Notes: generated by a model not told the origin, from the sequence alone. A stretch of DNA of 64,000 bases from Amphirosellinia nigrospora (GCA_004123355.1 SCHM01000002.1:7909569-7973568); one strand, 5' to 3'; positions 1 to 12,312 are shown, counted from the stretch's first letter. A program made the numbers and translations.

Positions 1-597
1 ACCCCTCCCCTCCTGTGATACGGATCAGCCACAGAGCCGCGCAAAGTCAATCGGTTACTCAACTGTGCTTCGAGGTGTTTATAAATAGAGTCCAAAGGGT
101 AAAGTTACATTGGAGAGAGAAACAGGACACCAAAGCAGCTTTAGGCCCCCAAAAGAAGCATTAATTTAATACGACCCCCTGTTCCAAGCTCTTGAGCCCA
201 AGCCCTTGTCACAGCCCCTCCCCCGCACCTACCAAGGAACAAGCTCGCGTAGTTGAAGCGCCTACTACTATGTACATGGGCGAGCGAGATGAATAGGAAG
301 GGTAAGTGAGAAGAGACGTTTTTAACATCCAGAGCTTATATATATTGATACAACTTGTAACCCTTAAAAATACAAGTTGTAATTGAATAGCTTTTCAAGA
401 CTTTAAAAGCACACGAATATCTCCTCCTATCTTTACGTCGCATCGTCCTACTTTTAGCTGAATCCTTCGTACCTCGTCAGCCGAAAGCCTCTAGCACTCC
501 GATTATGTTTTCACTCACGCAAACCGTCAACCCTTAGACATCTTGTTTCCTCAACCCCTTTCACCCCTTTCGGCCCTTCACCCCGCTCTACAGCGCA
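1..597. other. Intergenic, upstream of membrane-protein gene
   Basis: No protein-like frame is seen. The last 150 bases are pyrimidine-rich (CCTCAACCCC, TTTCACCCC), as is common just upstream of start codons in filamentous ascomycetes, so this probably holds the promoter and 5' leader of the gene starting at 598. Confidence 0.5.
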
Positions 598-2937
598 ATG
601 CTAAGGCGTTACAAAGGCATTCAGGAGGCCAACAGCGCGGCAATGGTGCCTTTGGTTTCATATGATAGCATTGGTACTCCAATCAGCGAAGATGGCGGAT
701 TTGTTAGGCAGCGTCAGGCCAGCAAGAAACACGGACCGAACAGGGCGGACCAAACACGGGGCCCGTCAGCGTCCAAATCCTCGCCTAATAAGAAGATGAG
801 AGCGACGTGCCTCGACATGTTACTAATAGCAGTTTCCCTTCTCTTCCTTAGTGTGTTAACCATTCCGAAATGACTCATCTCCCGGCTAAAGGATTATAGT
901 CCTCGCCTTTGCCGCAATCGCATTGAATAATCAATCCGTTGGAAGCCAAGTCGGACTGGTAGCTGAGCAGGCAACCACTCTGGTAGTCCCATGGCTTCAT
1001 ACTTGATAAATATAGATGAAATTTCTGACAGAGCGTAGGGCCCAACAACATTTCCCATTGTTTTTGGCGCCCTTGTGAGCCGAGCTCTTCGCAATATAGG
1101 TAGGCACAAAGTTGAGGGCGGTGTCAAGCTTGGCGTAAGTCGAGACTATTATGGAATCGTTTTTATAGCTGCTTCCCTGCATTGTTCCCTGCCTAGTGGC
1201 TCATAGAGTTGGAAGCTGATAGATATGCATTAGGCTTTGTGGCAAGTCATGAATAGCAGGACGATATTTGATACTGTTTGGAACGCCTTCCAGCTCCATC
1301 AATTCACTTTCTTGTCAGCTTATCTTGTTTTGTTTTGGTCCCTCTCGCCTCTTGGTGGTCAAGCGTCATTAAGGATATTGTATAAATTCAATGATACAAG
1401 TACGACAACGATGCCATTACGATATCTAGACCACGGTCCCCTGAGCCAGTTATATACGGCAATCTGGGCGCAACAGCTGGATCAAGGCTCTTATTATATC
1501 CTTCCTCCTGGCTTCAATGCTGCTTTGGACGCCGCGTTCTTTCAAGACAGCACGAAGAAATCCGGATGGAGGGATACTTGGGGAAATCTTAAGGTACCCC
1601 GGCTCGAATCGGTAGCCAACTCAACCAAGGGTCCAGAAGGGTGGTACGAGCTCTGTCATCCCGATTGTACTCATACTATGAGCCCCGAAAGTTACAGCTC
1701 GCTAGTCGGGGTTCCTGTTGTTGGGCTTCCGCCAGAGGGCCGTACGCAATTCAGTATTGAAACGTCATACCTCTCGCTTGAATGCTCAGCCTTCCAGCCG
1801 ATTGATGACTCCGACAACCCCTCTTCGTCTGTGCTGAATATTACCTGCCCGGGATGTCTGAATCCTGTCGCCATTAATCCATACTCTACTATTCGCGTTG
1901 GCGAGTTCCTGGCCGTACCCGGATATGCAGGATACCAACAGTCCAATATAACTTCAGGATTTGCACAAACTCTTATAGTACGTCAGCGACAGGCTTTTAA
2001 GATTAGTGAAGGAATCAAATCAAGCGAAGCGTCTTGCTTAGCATTCCAACAATTAGTCGAGACAGCCTTTGACTGCTCGTTTGGTAATTGTACTGCGATC
2101 AGAACCCGGCCTTCGGTCACGGATCACCGGAGCAAAAATCTCACTATATTCGATTACTGGGGCCGTAGTGCGCTGGGCTACGTGGCGGCTTTCTCCCACA
2201 CAGAGACCTGGGGGTTGCCCCTGAGCGTTGAACTCTTCATAAAAGATCCAGCAGCCCTGCCCCTATTCCCGCTGCAAGAGAACTTTTCTCCAGACGGCTC
2301 GGATGGTCCAACACCAGCAGTCAACTTCGCGCAGTTCGCGCCGCAGGAGTTCTCGGTCCGACTAGCTTTGCTATTGAATACCGTGACACAGATCTTTATG
2401 ACATTGGGCCAGATTGGAGTGGACTTGCCCTCCAACCTATCTTTGTATGGCCCCGACCATACTCCAGCACAAGGGACTAGTTACATATCCAATTTTCTCC
2501 CCGCTCAGTTGCAGTCACCAATCAGCATCCTGGGTCCTATTAAGGATATCGTAGGGACCCCGACCTTCATCGGAGCCTCTACTAACGCCACATACACGCA
2601 ATACCGGATGATATACAAAGCAAACGTTGCATGGGTAGTCATTCTTCTCATCTCGTCTGGATTGCTCATAGGTATCGGGATAGTCAGCATGTGGCAGCTT
2701 TATACAGTCAGAGCACCCGACATATTTGACCCTGTCATGGCTTTTACGTACGACAATAGATATATCGATACCGCGGAAGATTACGGAAGCACTCTTGATG
2801 CTGTCAAAAGAGCTAGGCTACTATCAGGGCTCGAGGTTCAGCTGGGCGATGTAGATGCACGCTGGGGAGTGGGTAAAGTAGCACTAGGGACTAAAGGTAG
2901 GGTTGAACGTTTAGTAGATGGCCGGCTCTACGAGTAA
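598..2937 (+). CDS. Polytopic membrane protein of a fungal-specific family (SPLGGQ motif)
   Basis: Four exons join into an intact 711-residue protein: 598-850, 900-982, 1039-1134 and 1234-2937, with GT-AG introns of 49, 56 and 99 bp. Removing them restores a continuous N-terminal region that is otherwise broken by stops. Residues 1-70 are polar and basic. A first membrane segment spans about 73-95, a second hydrophobic segment follows GPTTFPIVFGALVSRA (113-128), and a third about 168-181 runs into SPLGGQ (182-187). A long extracytoplasmic domain with many Asn-X-Ser/Thr sites and several cysteines follows, then a last membrane segment at about 608-632 and a short tail. This layout is widespread in Pezizomycotina as uncharacterised membrane proteins. 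The function is unknown; a surface sensor or transporter-like role would be guesswork. The start at 598 is the first ATG of the open frame. Confidence 0.8.
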
Positions 2938-5456
2938 GCCTAGATGCTAGAAGATTTGTTGTTCTATTTGTGCCTAAGAAATGTGCCGTCTGTGACTGTT
3001 GAGTAGCGAGTTCGATCCCGAAAGCTTCCAATAAACCGTCGTTCCTAATGAGTGGCTTTGAATATCACACAAATTGTCTCATAATCTGAAGCGTAGCCTC
3101 CCAGTTCCATTCCTCCCCCAAATTTGAACGAGTGACTGCTTGAGTCAGAAATTTTGTAACGACTTTTCTTGAGCGGTTCATAATAGCCCCCTAGGTGACT
3201 ACTAAAACGCCCGCCCGCCAAGTATCCCCGCAAAGGCCACTCTAGATATTGACACAAGGTTTGTCGCAATGCGCGATGTAATTACTCGTGGCATTTATTC
3301 AAGCATGTGCCGCTGCACGCACACAAGAGCTGGATACTCGAAGGCTGGTCGGTCATGCAGACGAACACGGCCTGATCGACACTTTTTATACTTGCCGCCA
3401 GCGCAAAGGTCTGGAAGACCGTTGCAATATGACTTATCGAGCTCCCTGGGCGAAGTCTGGATACATCATAAATTAGCAAGTGCTTTATGAGTGAACAAAG
3501 ATGGTCTTAGGCTGATATGACATAGGAATATAGTAATTGGACGTACTATGGCCACCTCCGGTCAACATGTAACCGCAATAGGTGTACCCTTTCCGCACTT
3601 AGCGCCAATACCAGCAGATTCGGAACTGAGGGGATCAGGGACAGGGGACACAGCGGTCGGAGCAGACAGTGCAGAGGGACCAGACACGGACGGAACAGAC
3701 GCGGTGGTTGGATGCAAGGGTGGTAAAGGTGGTAGAGAAAGATTTCCTGAGCTGGGGCTAGTGGGAACCGGAATGGGGCGGGGATAACAGTTGAGGACTG
3801 TTCCCAAGGGACCGTGGTGCCGAGAGAGGAACGGGTGAAGGCGCAGAAGGGGAACCGACTGGAGTAGGCGGAGCAGTGACAGTGACAATGACCTGGCGAT
3901 GCTCGTTTCGGGACGAAACGGCCCAGTAACGAGCAGAGCTTGCAAGAAGTAATATAACTGCATGATGTTGATACTATTGAAGTTTAGGGGTGGTGAAGAT
4001 GTTTTGAAAACCTAGCGAACGTGAGCTGAAAGCCAGATAGTCTAGATGCTTCGCCGTTGCTTTTATTATACACTTTCCACTGAGAATTTCAACTCACTCG
4101 CCATTAAAAAGATACGGCAGTTCGCCGAAGCCCGGTCATACTTGCTGTGTCGTCTGCGGACGGATTCTGAGAAGCCTTGCATCCGCCTTCGTGTCATCAT
4201 TCCATTAACCACATATGGAAATATATTGCGAAGCATGAGTTGACGTCTCCTCTGTCTCTCACGACTTCGGGAAGGTCGTGTTCCCAACAAAGCCCTTCTT
4301 ATCCAACCGAAGGCACGCAAAGTCCCCAACAAGAGATCGTATGTCTGGATGGCAAGAAATGGTGCATGTTCATTAGGTTAGGCCCCCAGCGTGAAACGGT
4401 AAGGGTATGGTAGGAGAAAAACTTCTGTGATACATTTCAGCAACACCATCACGTTGCTGACGACTCCTTTTCGTCCAAAGTCTCGATGGTATTGTATAGC
4501 GCGATCTGATGCAGTCACCTGCATCGCCATCGACAAAGCTAGATCGAGCACACATGGACACAGATGACGCATATTTCCGTGAAGACACCTCAGTGTCTTC
4601 TGTTAGTCATTATAATGCCCGATATCCGTGCCGAATTTGCCTCATACATTAAATTGTACCCTAACAATCAGCGAAGAGTGTATAATCTATGGTCTAGTGA
4701 TAGCTTTCGTACCTAGTACTGTCGACTCGGGCTTCATAGATATACAGCTTCCGCAACAAGAGCCTGATCACACGTGAAATTGTATGCTGCCTGCGGGATT
4801 TAGGAGAATCTCCGGTGACTATCGGGACTCTTGGGGAATTCTTACAGGCCGGTTCCAATGTCTCAGTCTGGTGTCAACATGAGTAGAAGGACGTGTCCGC
4901 ATATGGCTTGGCTAATGCGTACACCATGACACAAGTACATCTATTGTGAAGAGCAGAAACCAAACTCGGGATTGCACTTAATATGTGTATTAGAAATGGA
5001 ATCGAACTCCCATCATAGGGCAAATATACAACATGGCACGAATAGTAGCAAGGGGAAGAAGTGAAGGAAGACCTGACTCAGCCACGTAGATCATTTCAGG
5101 GTAGCCTGGCTCCTGCAGGGATGGGCATGAGAACCGAGAGCGGCTTGCCCCGCGACCCTTTTTTGCCCCGCCAAGAGTACACAACTCTGCAATCAGCCGA
5201 GTGCGATTCTCGCCCTTTCGCGTCACCTCCTTCTTCTCACGTGTGGCAATCTACCCCCGATCTGTCCCATCTGTCCCTCTGCCTCACCTCGTCTCAATTC
5301 CACTGCAGAAAATAAGTGTGACCGTCAACCATCGACCATTGCCCCCAGTCGACGACAACGTTTGGCTCGATTGGAACTTGCCGAGCTTCCCCGACACTAA
5401 CTGACGAGCTCTCACTCCCTCTCCCTCCACGCCTCGCCGCACCTCGCATCGCCGCT
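2938..5456. other. Gene-poor intergenic region
   Basis: Only short frames lie here, none with a recognisable domain. The stretch 3560-3965 is low-complexity and gives proline/serine-rich or glycine-rich readings depending on strand. I could not build a convincing spliced gene. The last 200 bases are the CT-rich leader of the HEM3 homologue. Confidence 0.5.
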
Positions 5457-6521
5457 ATGTCTACCCCAGCTACGCAACCGATCATAACGCCCTCGGGCAA
5501 CGACACACAGAGACCGCCCATACGGGTCGGCACACGGAAATCGGCATTGGCGCTGGTGCAGGCCGAGTGGGTGGTCGCCGAGCTCAAGAAGTTGCACCCG
5601 GCGTTCGACTTCGAGGTGTGCCCGATGCTGTCGACGGCCGACAAGGACAAGATCACGGCGCTATACAAGTTCGGAGGCAAGGGGCTGTGGACGAACGAGC
5701 TCGAGGCCGCGCTGGTCGCCAACGAGCTCGACATCATCGTCCACTGCGCCAAGGACATGCCCACCGCGCTGCCCGAAGGCTGCGCGCTCGCCTGCTTCAC
5801 CGAGCGCGAGGACCCGCGCGATGTCGTCGTCGTCAAGAAGGGGCTCGAGGACAAGTATAAGACGCTCGCCGACCTGCCGGAAGGCGCTATCGTCGGCACG
5901 AGCAGTGTGCGCCGCATGGCGCAGATCAGGCGCCGCTACCCCAAGCTGCGGTTCCAGGACATGCGCGGCAACATCGACACGAGGGTGAAGAAGCTCGATG
6001 CCGAGGATAGTCAGTACTCGGTTCTGATTTTGGCCGCGGCCGGCTTGCACCGTACGGGGAAACACGCCCGCATCTCGCAGTACCTAGAGAGGGACACGGA
6101 GGGCGGTAGCATGCTGTATGCCGTAGGACAGGGTGGGCTTGGCATCGAGACCCGCGCCAATGATACACAGATGTTCGAGCTGCTCAGGCCGTTCGAGGAC
6201 GAGAAGGCAATGCTGGCGATCGAGGCGGAGCGCAGCATCATGCGCACGCTGGAAGGCGGTTGCAGTATCCCGATCGGGGTCGAGACAAAGTGGCTGGAGG
6301 GAAACCAGCTGCGACTCACGGGTTGTGTTGTTAGCATTGAGGGTACGGAGGCTGCGGACGCCGAGAGCGTCCAAGAAGTCACCACCAGAGAGCAAGCTGT
6401 CGCATTCGGGAAGAAGGTTGCGCAGATGTTAGTAGATAACGGTGCGCAGCCCATCTTAGATGTCATCAACGCAGATCGCGAGGCAAGCCGCGACAATGCG
6501 GAGCCGTGGGTGCCAGCATAA
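5457..6521 (+). CDS. HEM3: Porphobilinogen deaminase (hydroxymethylbilane synthase)
   Basis: Intact single-exon gene of 354 residues, the usual length for the family. The enzyme joins four porphobilinogen molecules into hydroxymethylbilane in cytosolic haem synthesis. The N-terminal signature RVGTRKSALALVQ (about 22-34) is present, as is the catalytic aspartate in KDMPT (Asp100). The substrate-binding basic residues sit in GTSSVRR and in MRGNIDTRVKKL. The dipyrromethane-cofactor cysteine is in GGCSIPIG (Cys269). The residues before KDMPT read HCA instead of the usual HS-(L/A/Y/M); this is a mild variant. The codons are GC-rich with C/G-ending preference, stronger than in neighbours. The start ATG follows a CT-rich leader and gives no mitochondrial presequence, as expected. 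It converges with the glycine cleavage H gene. Confidence 0.96.
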   Translation: MSTPATQPIITPSGNDTQRPPIRVGTRKSALALVQAEWVVAELKKLHPAFDFEVCPMLSTADKDKITALYKFGGKGLWTNELEAALVANELDIIVHCAKDMPTALPEGCALACFTEREDPRDVVVVKKGLEDKYKTLADLPEGAIVGTSSVRRMAQIRRRYPKLRFQDMRGNIDTRVKKLDAEDSQYSVLILAAAGLHRTGKHARISQYLERDTEGGSMLYAVGQGGLGIETRANDTQMFELLRPFEDEKAMLAIEAERSIMRTLEGGCSIPIGVETKWLEGNQLRLTGCVVSIEGTEAADAESVQEVTTREQAVAFGKKVAQMLVDNGAQPILDVINADREASRDNAEPWVPA

Positions 6522-6958
6522 AGCATGAAGCACCCAAGCCCATGAAAGGGCGACAACCTCATGATGATGACTCTGATGGCAGATAAAAAGAGCGGCGTTG
6601 TACCACTGCATTGGCACATGAAAAGGATTTAGTAGTGATAAATGTTGATTGATAGATAAGAGGGCTGCCCATTTCTATAGACCCCTTTGCTATAGGGAAG
6701 CTTCCACCATAGTCCGAAACAAAACAATACCCACGCGATGCCTATGATACAAGGTTGAGCCCGTTCGTTTTCTCTTTCTGTTGAACAACACCTTTACTTG
6801 CCCCACGCTAGCCGTATGTAAGGCCCGAAACCAACCATCAAATGCATGCCTCCACTACCGTCGCGTCATTGTATTTCGTTACGTTCTCCCCATGAGTTGG
6901 GCATGCGGGCGTCTAGAGCCATTACGGAACGCCTCTTATAGAGATAAGCCCGAAGCAT
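6522..6958. other. Short convergent 3' region
   Basis: This lies between the convergent ends of HEM3 and GCV3. No coding frame is seen and it is likely the two 3' untranslated regions. Confidence 0.6.
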
Positions 6959-7661
6959 CTAGTGCTCTTCAGACCCGGTGAAGGCCTTGTACTCCTCCAG
7001 ATCCATCAGGCTCTCGAAATCCTTGCGGCCCTGCTCGCCAACGGTGACCTTGGCGATCCAGCCGCCGCCATGCGAGTCGTCCTCGGGCACCTGGTTGATA
7101 GTGCCGGGCTTCTCTTCGAGGGCTATATTGGAGGCCGTCACTTTGCAAGCGATGGGGCTGTTGATGTCGGCGGCGCTCTTTACCGACTCGACGGCGCCCA
7201 GTGTGTCGCCAGCCACCAGCTCCTTGCCCTCCTCGGGCAGCTCGACGTATACGACGTCGCCCAGCTCCTCAGCCGCGTACTCGGAGATGCCGATGACGCC
7301 CGCCGTTTGGTCGGCGTTTAGGTCGACCCACTCGTGGTCCTTGGTATACTTTCGGATATCTCCTGTGCGGGAATGTGGGTTAGTTCATGGGTGCGCGCTC
7401 AATGCAATTTTGTCAAGATTATCTCTTTGCACCTGCAGCCCTCATGGTTTGACCTTCGCCTACGAGAAAGACAAAAGTAGGCGGGCGCTTGCACAGGATT
7501 AGGATTTGGAGAATGGCGACATCGGAGAGCTTACTTATCGGAGATGCAGAGAAGGTCCGGACAGAACTCGCTTGCCAATTGGACTGTGCCCAAGGGGTCT
7601 GGGAGAGACGGGATAACGTCGAGGGCCGAACTGCCCGTAGGCACCGCGCAATTGAGGCCAT
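6959..7661 (-). CDS. GCV3: Glycine cleavage system H protein, mitochondrial
   Basis: Two exons, 7661-7535 and 7362-6959, with a 172-bp intron (7363-7534) give an intact 176-residue protein. It is the lipoyl-carrying shuttle of the mitochondrial glycine decarboxylase complex, passing the aminomethyl group between the P, T and L proteins. Residues 1-40 form a basic, Ser-rich import presequence (starts MASIARCLRAV, ends near RTFSASP). The core begins IRKYTKDHEWV and holds the lipoylation site GAVESVKSAADI, with the modified lysine at about residue 104, followed by the conserved EEKPGTIN. The loop after this is slightly longer than usual, with an added histidine/glycine stretch before GGWIAKV. 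An upstream in-frame ATG at 7730 would add 23 residues; I prefer 7661 because the presequence is then typical. Confidence 0.93.
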
Positions 7662-9924
7662 GGTGGTACGCGAAGGGCTGGCGAGGGTTGGTGGGATCGT
7701 AAATCGGTGGACGTAGTGGTATGATTTCACCAGTGTTCGACGGAGTTGGAAATTGATATCATTGATAACGCCCTAGCCCCAAAACCGCCAGTCGACAGGG
7801 GTTTTAAGCCGAGTTGTCCCGGATAAGAGCTTTATACTGTGCTGGCTTTATAATTAAATAGGAATTTACAGTGTAAATGTGGAAGATTGAGATGTAGAGA
7901 GCAGGGCGGGCTAATAGTGTGGAATGAGCCAATCACAGCTCAGGTACTCTGCCCCTCGTCTTCCTCATGCATGTATGTGTCTGGGTCTGGTGTGGGGTTA
8001 GACGTTTTTGTGGCTAAGTAGCCGTTCACATGTGGCTTGTGAGAGAGCATCAGCCACAGTTAGAACAAGCAGCGCGCTCATCTCATCCCAACCTTTCCCG
8101 CTTTGTGGTCTAGGTTGTTCAACTGCCTGGGGTCCATAAGGTAGGTGCCTAGGTAGGCATTGTGCAAGCTACTTCCCCTCGTCATTGCATTGGTATCGCA
8201 TCTTGCTGCAGGCAGCCGACGATTCGTAGATAAAGTACTTATGTGGTATACTGCTGTACAAGTAGATCGATGAAGCTGAATGGCGGAACCCCTGACAACT
8301 CAAAACGTAGCCTAAATCAACAAGCAGACATCGCCGCCTAAACCGAGTTGTGCTTATACCTTAGGTATGTAGGCACCCTCGCAAAAAAACAAATGAGCGC
8401 ATCGGTTGCTGTTGTGGGCTGCACGATGTAAGATATAACGAGTTCTCGTCTGCTTTCTACTGGATGCGCCAGATTAAGTGCCTCCCAGCTCAACAATACT
8501 ATATCTAACTGATACACGATGGCTAGCCAATGTAGCTATACATTGCCACTGGTCAATAGAGTAATTGAGGCACCTCGCACCTCGCGTGTCGCGTCTGGCT
8601 TGCAGGTCGAATCCGGCTCGTCCTTGCATCTCATTCGCCCATTTGCGGTTATGCCAAATGCTGAGTCGAACGGTCGTAGGACAACGTAACCAATGGCAGG
8701 ACCATCACGCAACATCGATTCCGAGGAGAGACATAAGTATGTGTACCATCAAATTGGTCGATTCGACAGAGTTGTAGCCGTGGTTGCGGGCCTCCATCCC
8801 CATTGGTAGAAGTACACGGGTTCAACGGGTTCAACTACAGTATTAAAACAATCTGACGCGCCAAAGCAAAGGCCTGGGCATAACTAACAATAACACGCGC
8901 CTAATGGCATTGGCCTGGCCCATCCCATGTTGACTCCTACACGTCTACCATCTGCCGTCTTCCATCTTCCCGGAATCTACAACTTACTAAACAGTACTGT
9001 AGTAGTCTAGTATAGTGCAAGTAGTATCATTTAGTTTAGTTTAGTTTAGTTCAGTTCAGTTTCATTGTCTTGTGTGCCGTGCCGTGTTCTTGTCTTATAT
9101 CCCCGCAGCAGTTCCCGCCGGTCGTTTCGTTCGATTGTCGTTAAATCGGCGCCCCGCCCTTCGCTGGTTCCAGTAGGTAGGTACCTAAGTAGGAGGTATA
9201 ATTATAAGCCAGTGGTCCCCTTCACCTCACCACTTCCACTTCCAACTCTGCGTCTTCCTCCCAGACCATCTCAGGCTACCTGATACCTTAGCCTCTAGAC
9301 CAGGAACGGGTGCCAGCGTCACAATCCCATTCTATTCACTACCGGCACTCCCTTCTTCTTTTCCGCGCCTTGTTGAGGTACGTCCGTGTTCACATCATAC
9401 TGCTCTGCTTTGCTCTGCTCTGAGTCCTGGGGTCAAGCATGGCCTGAGGCATCACCACGATTCGAGCCCTCTCCCTTCCTTTTCTCTCACGTGGTACCTT
9501 TCCGATTGCCTGTATTTCGGGCCTTTCGTTTCGCTATTCTTCTCTCAGGCCTTGTCTCGGGAGCCGTAGCTCAATTTGAGGTACAGCTCTAGCCCACAGC
9601 CTGGTTGTGCCCCTTGCTGCATCAAGCTCCAATCCACACTCGCATCCTCAGGCTACCGTACCTACTGACACACCTCTTAAGGCGCCTGGAACCCACGTTG
9701 AACACATCTCGGCGTTTACGTGAGGCCCTGTCACAAATTACGCTGCTACTCTACGAACCCTTAAGTGTAGCCCCAGACCGCGACTTCGACCCCGACCAAA
9801 CGAAATCTTCTATACATCCCGTCAACCGACTCTCATCCTGGGTCCCCCAGGGTAGATTTTCACCGTGGATTCGTCTACTCCTGTTGTCGGGTCTTCGGAT
9901 CAGCTCCACGACACCTTTCCTACC
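7662..9924. other. Long intergenic and 5' leader region
   Basis: No convincing gene is seen. The first part is the GCV3 promoter side. From about 8930 the sequence turns strongly pyrimidine-rich, with short upstream frames, which suggests a long transcribed leader for the GTPase gene starting near 9925. A pentanucleotide repeat at 9030-9061 and the CCTAGG-containing stretch at 8141-8160 lie here. Confidence 0.5.
9030..9061. repeat. TTTAG pentanucleotide repeat
   Basis: About four TTTAG units pass into two diverged TTCAG units, forming a short microsatellite in the presumed leader of the GTPase gene. Confidence 0.8.
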
Positions 9925-10947
9925 ATGGAGCAGGATTTCCACACAGCCCCGGTTCCCGGGCCCCCCAAGAACATCTTGACGACACGCTTGGCGACATTGA
10001 AGGGGGCCTTGACGCTTCGCCCACTCAGAATGGGCATGAAGTATACCATCAACAGTCACAGTCCCTTGACCAGGGTTTAGCGAACACTCAAAACCCCGAC
10101 GAGGTGGACCCCAACGCGCGATACGAGACACCTCCGTCTACCTCTCATGCGCAATCGATATCAAGACCGCCTTCTGGTCTCTCTGGCTCCGGCGCTGGCG
10201 GCGATCGGCAAACCGCGCATAGTGACCGTGGTAGCAATAGTGCCGACCAAGCTAGTTCGCGTAACCAGGTTGTCATCAAGGTTGGGATGGTAGGCGACGC
10301 ACAGATCGGCAAAACATCACTGATGGTGAAATACGTCGAAGGCAGTTGGGACGAAGATTACATCCAGACGCTTGGCGTCAACTTCATGGAGAAGACAATC
10401 AGCATCCGCAACACCGAAATCACGTTCAGTATCTGGGATCTTGGAGGCCAGAGGGAATTCGTCAACATGTTACCCCTTGTCTGCAACGATGCGGTAGCCA
10501 TTCTATTCATGTTCGACCTCACGAGGAAAAGCACGCTCAACAGCATCAAGGAGTGGTATCGCCAAGGACGGGGGTTCAACAAGACAGCTATTCCGGTTTT
10601 GGTTGGCACCAAGTATGATCATTTTGTCAATTTCTCGCGGGAGGAGCAAGAGGAGATCTCAAATCAGGTATGCCGTCCCATTAAAACACAACCACGCGCT
10701 CTGCTAACCAGTTTTCTAGGCACGACGGTTCGCCAAGGCCATGCGTGCATCGCTGATTTTCAGCAGTACTAGCCATAGTATCAACGTTCAAAAGGTATTG
10801 TACTCGGTGGCGGAAACTTGATAGGGGTTGCTCTAACCTTCTCTGCAGATATTCAAGATCGTTCTTTCTAAAGCGTTTGATTTGAAATGCACAATACCCG
10901 AGATCGAGAATGTTGGCGAGCCCTTACTACTCTACCAATCTTGTTAG
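9925..10947 (+). CDS. spg1: Septum-promoting Ras-like GTPase, Spg1/Tem1 type
   Basis: This GTPase sits at the top of the septation initiation / mitotic exit network at the spindle pole body. The core reads cleanly from about 10104 through 10667, 10720-10794 and 10849-10947, with introns of 52 and 54 bp. The P-loop is GDAQIGKTS and the switch I region is QTLGVNF. Switch II reads WDLGGQREF, the hallmark that separates Spg1/Tem1 from Ras, and the G4 motif is GTKYD. The C-terminus ends near [10 protein letters not shown] with no typical CaaX box. The N-terminus is disturbed: the core frame has no ATG between a stop at 9768 and the P-loop. A good start at 9925 ([14 protein letters not shown]) lies one frame away and joins if one C is added to the CCCCCC run near 9961-9966. 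The resulting acidic, Gln-rich N-terminal extension would be about 100 residues. Confidence 0.9.
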
Positions 10948-11895
10948 CGTCGACTCAACAATGCCAGTTTGTAGTCGTGATAACAGCTATACGAGCACTC
11001 CAGGCTGCCGTAAACACAAATAATTGTCTCCTTATGAATTAAACGGCCGCCTACGAATAAGCTATCTTCCAAAACCGCGAGGTTTTTTCTATCAACCGAG
11101 TGGAACATTCCGCTCCAGTTATTTTACGTTACCGACATTTCGGCTGGACACCGGTTCCTTCAGCATCTTTAATGCTAGATGTTTGTAGAATCACATCAAC
11201 CTGGCAGGCGCCACAGGAACTCAACTCTGACACCAAGGCATAGAATTAAATTTCTTTTGTATCCTCACCGCGTCGCTGTCCAGCTTACGCGTTTCCATCA
11301 CATTTGCATAGTATCGGATGGTATAAGGACGTTCAGGCGTCAATGGAAGGGAGCAAGATCAAACAATAGCCCCTGCAGATGTGCTGCATATACAGCCGTT
11401 GCCACTTGGCTCGCTCGGGATGGCTTGCTTCATTTTGTGGTTTTTAGGGGCTCTCAGGAGGCACAGAAGTTCTGGTGTCTTCCCATGATTCTTATTGTAA
11501 TAACTAACTGTGGCATCGGCCACGTGCCGTGTAAGTCAATAGAATGGAGCAATCAAGCTGGGAATGAAATATTTCCACCACATGATATAACTAAATTAAA
11601 TTGAGAACAGAGAATTTATATTGGCTGAAACTTCTAGATCTATCTAGTGGCAATCTTGATGGGAGATTGTGAGCGAGCTATGTTGCACACTATGTCTTGA
11701 TCTAATCTATTCATTATACTCCTTAGGTTTTAAGAACTTCACAAAGGAACTTCGCAAACGCTACACCCACCAAATCCAAATCACCGCCCCAGGCCTAGAG
11801 CTTTCAGCCCTGACTGAGATCTGCCTTGGATTCAAACGGACCCTCTTGGCAACTTACACTATAGTACACTACCGTACACCACGGATTGTTGTAAT
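10948..11895. other. Intergenic between GTPase and mitochondrial protein genes
   Basis: Convergent 3' ends face each other here. A 141-codon frame at 11179-11604 lacks domain features and codon bias and is probably chance. Nothing else can be supported. Confidence 0.5.
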
Positions 11896-12275
11896 TCAAT
11901 CCTTGGAACTACCCTTCTGGACAGCCTCGCCTTCGCCCTTTTGCGGATCCTCACGGGGGTCCTCAGCTTGCGTCTTCTTGCTGGGCGTCTCGGAAGAACT
12001 GGCTGCTGCCTTTGTCTCGCCCGCCCTAGCCTATGGAGAGAGAGGTTAGCTATTTCCACATCCCGCAAACAACTATTTCGAACCAAGGGGGTAGGGCAAG
12101 TAAGAAAATCATAAGAGGCGTTGGGGCGTACCGTCTCCTTGGATTCCTCTTGCTCTTGCTTCTTCTCGTCCCATTTGCTCGCCAGGTCGGCGTTGTCGCC
12201 GGACGGAGGCGGCACGTTCTGTCCGCTCTGCGACGCCTTGCCTGGCGCGTTGGGGTCTGCTGCGCCCTTGGGTGT

Positions 12276-12312
<37 letters not shown>

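Noticed and set aside
3548-3963. Possible glycine-rich (plus) or proline/serine-rich (minus) protein
   Set aside because: Low complexity, no splice-supported extension and no recognisable signal; cannot be told from chance.
4985-5035. tRNA-like T-arm sequence on the minus strand
   Set aside because: GTTCGATTCC is present, but acceptor, D and anticodon stems do not form.
5294-6619. Antisense frames of 80-207 codons across HEM3
   Set aside because: High GC and codon bias of HEM3 leave the other frames open; none has a domain.
5457-7661. HEM3-GCV3 pair as a functional glycine/haem cluster
   Set aside because: Glycine feeds the first haem step, but the two genes are only convergent neighbours; nothing shows co-regulation.
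11179-11604. 141-codon frame
   Set aside because: AT-rich, no codon bias and no motif; probably chance.
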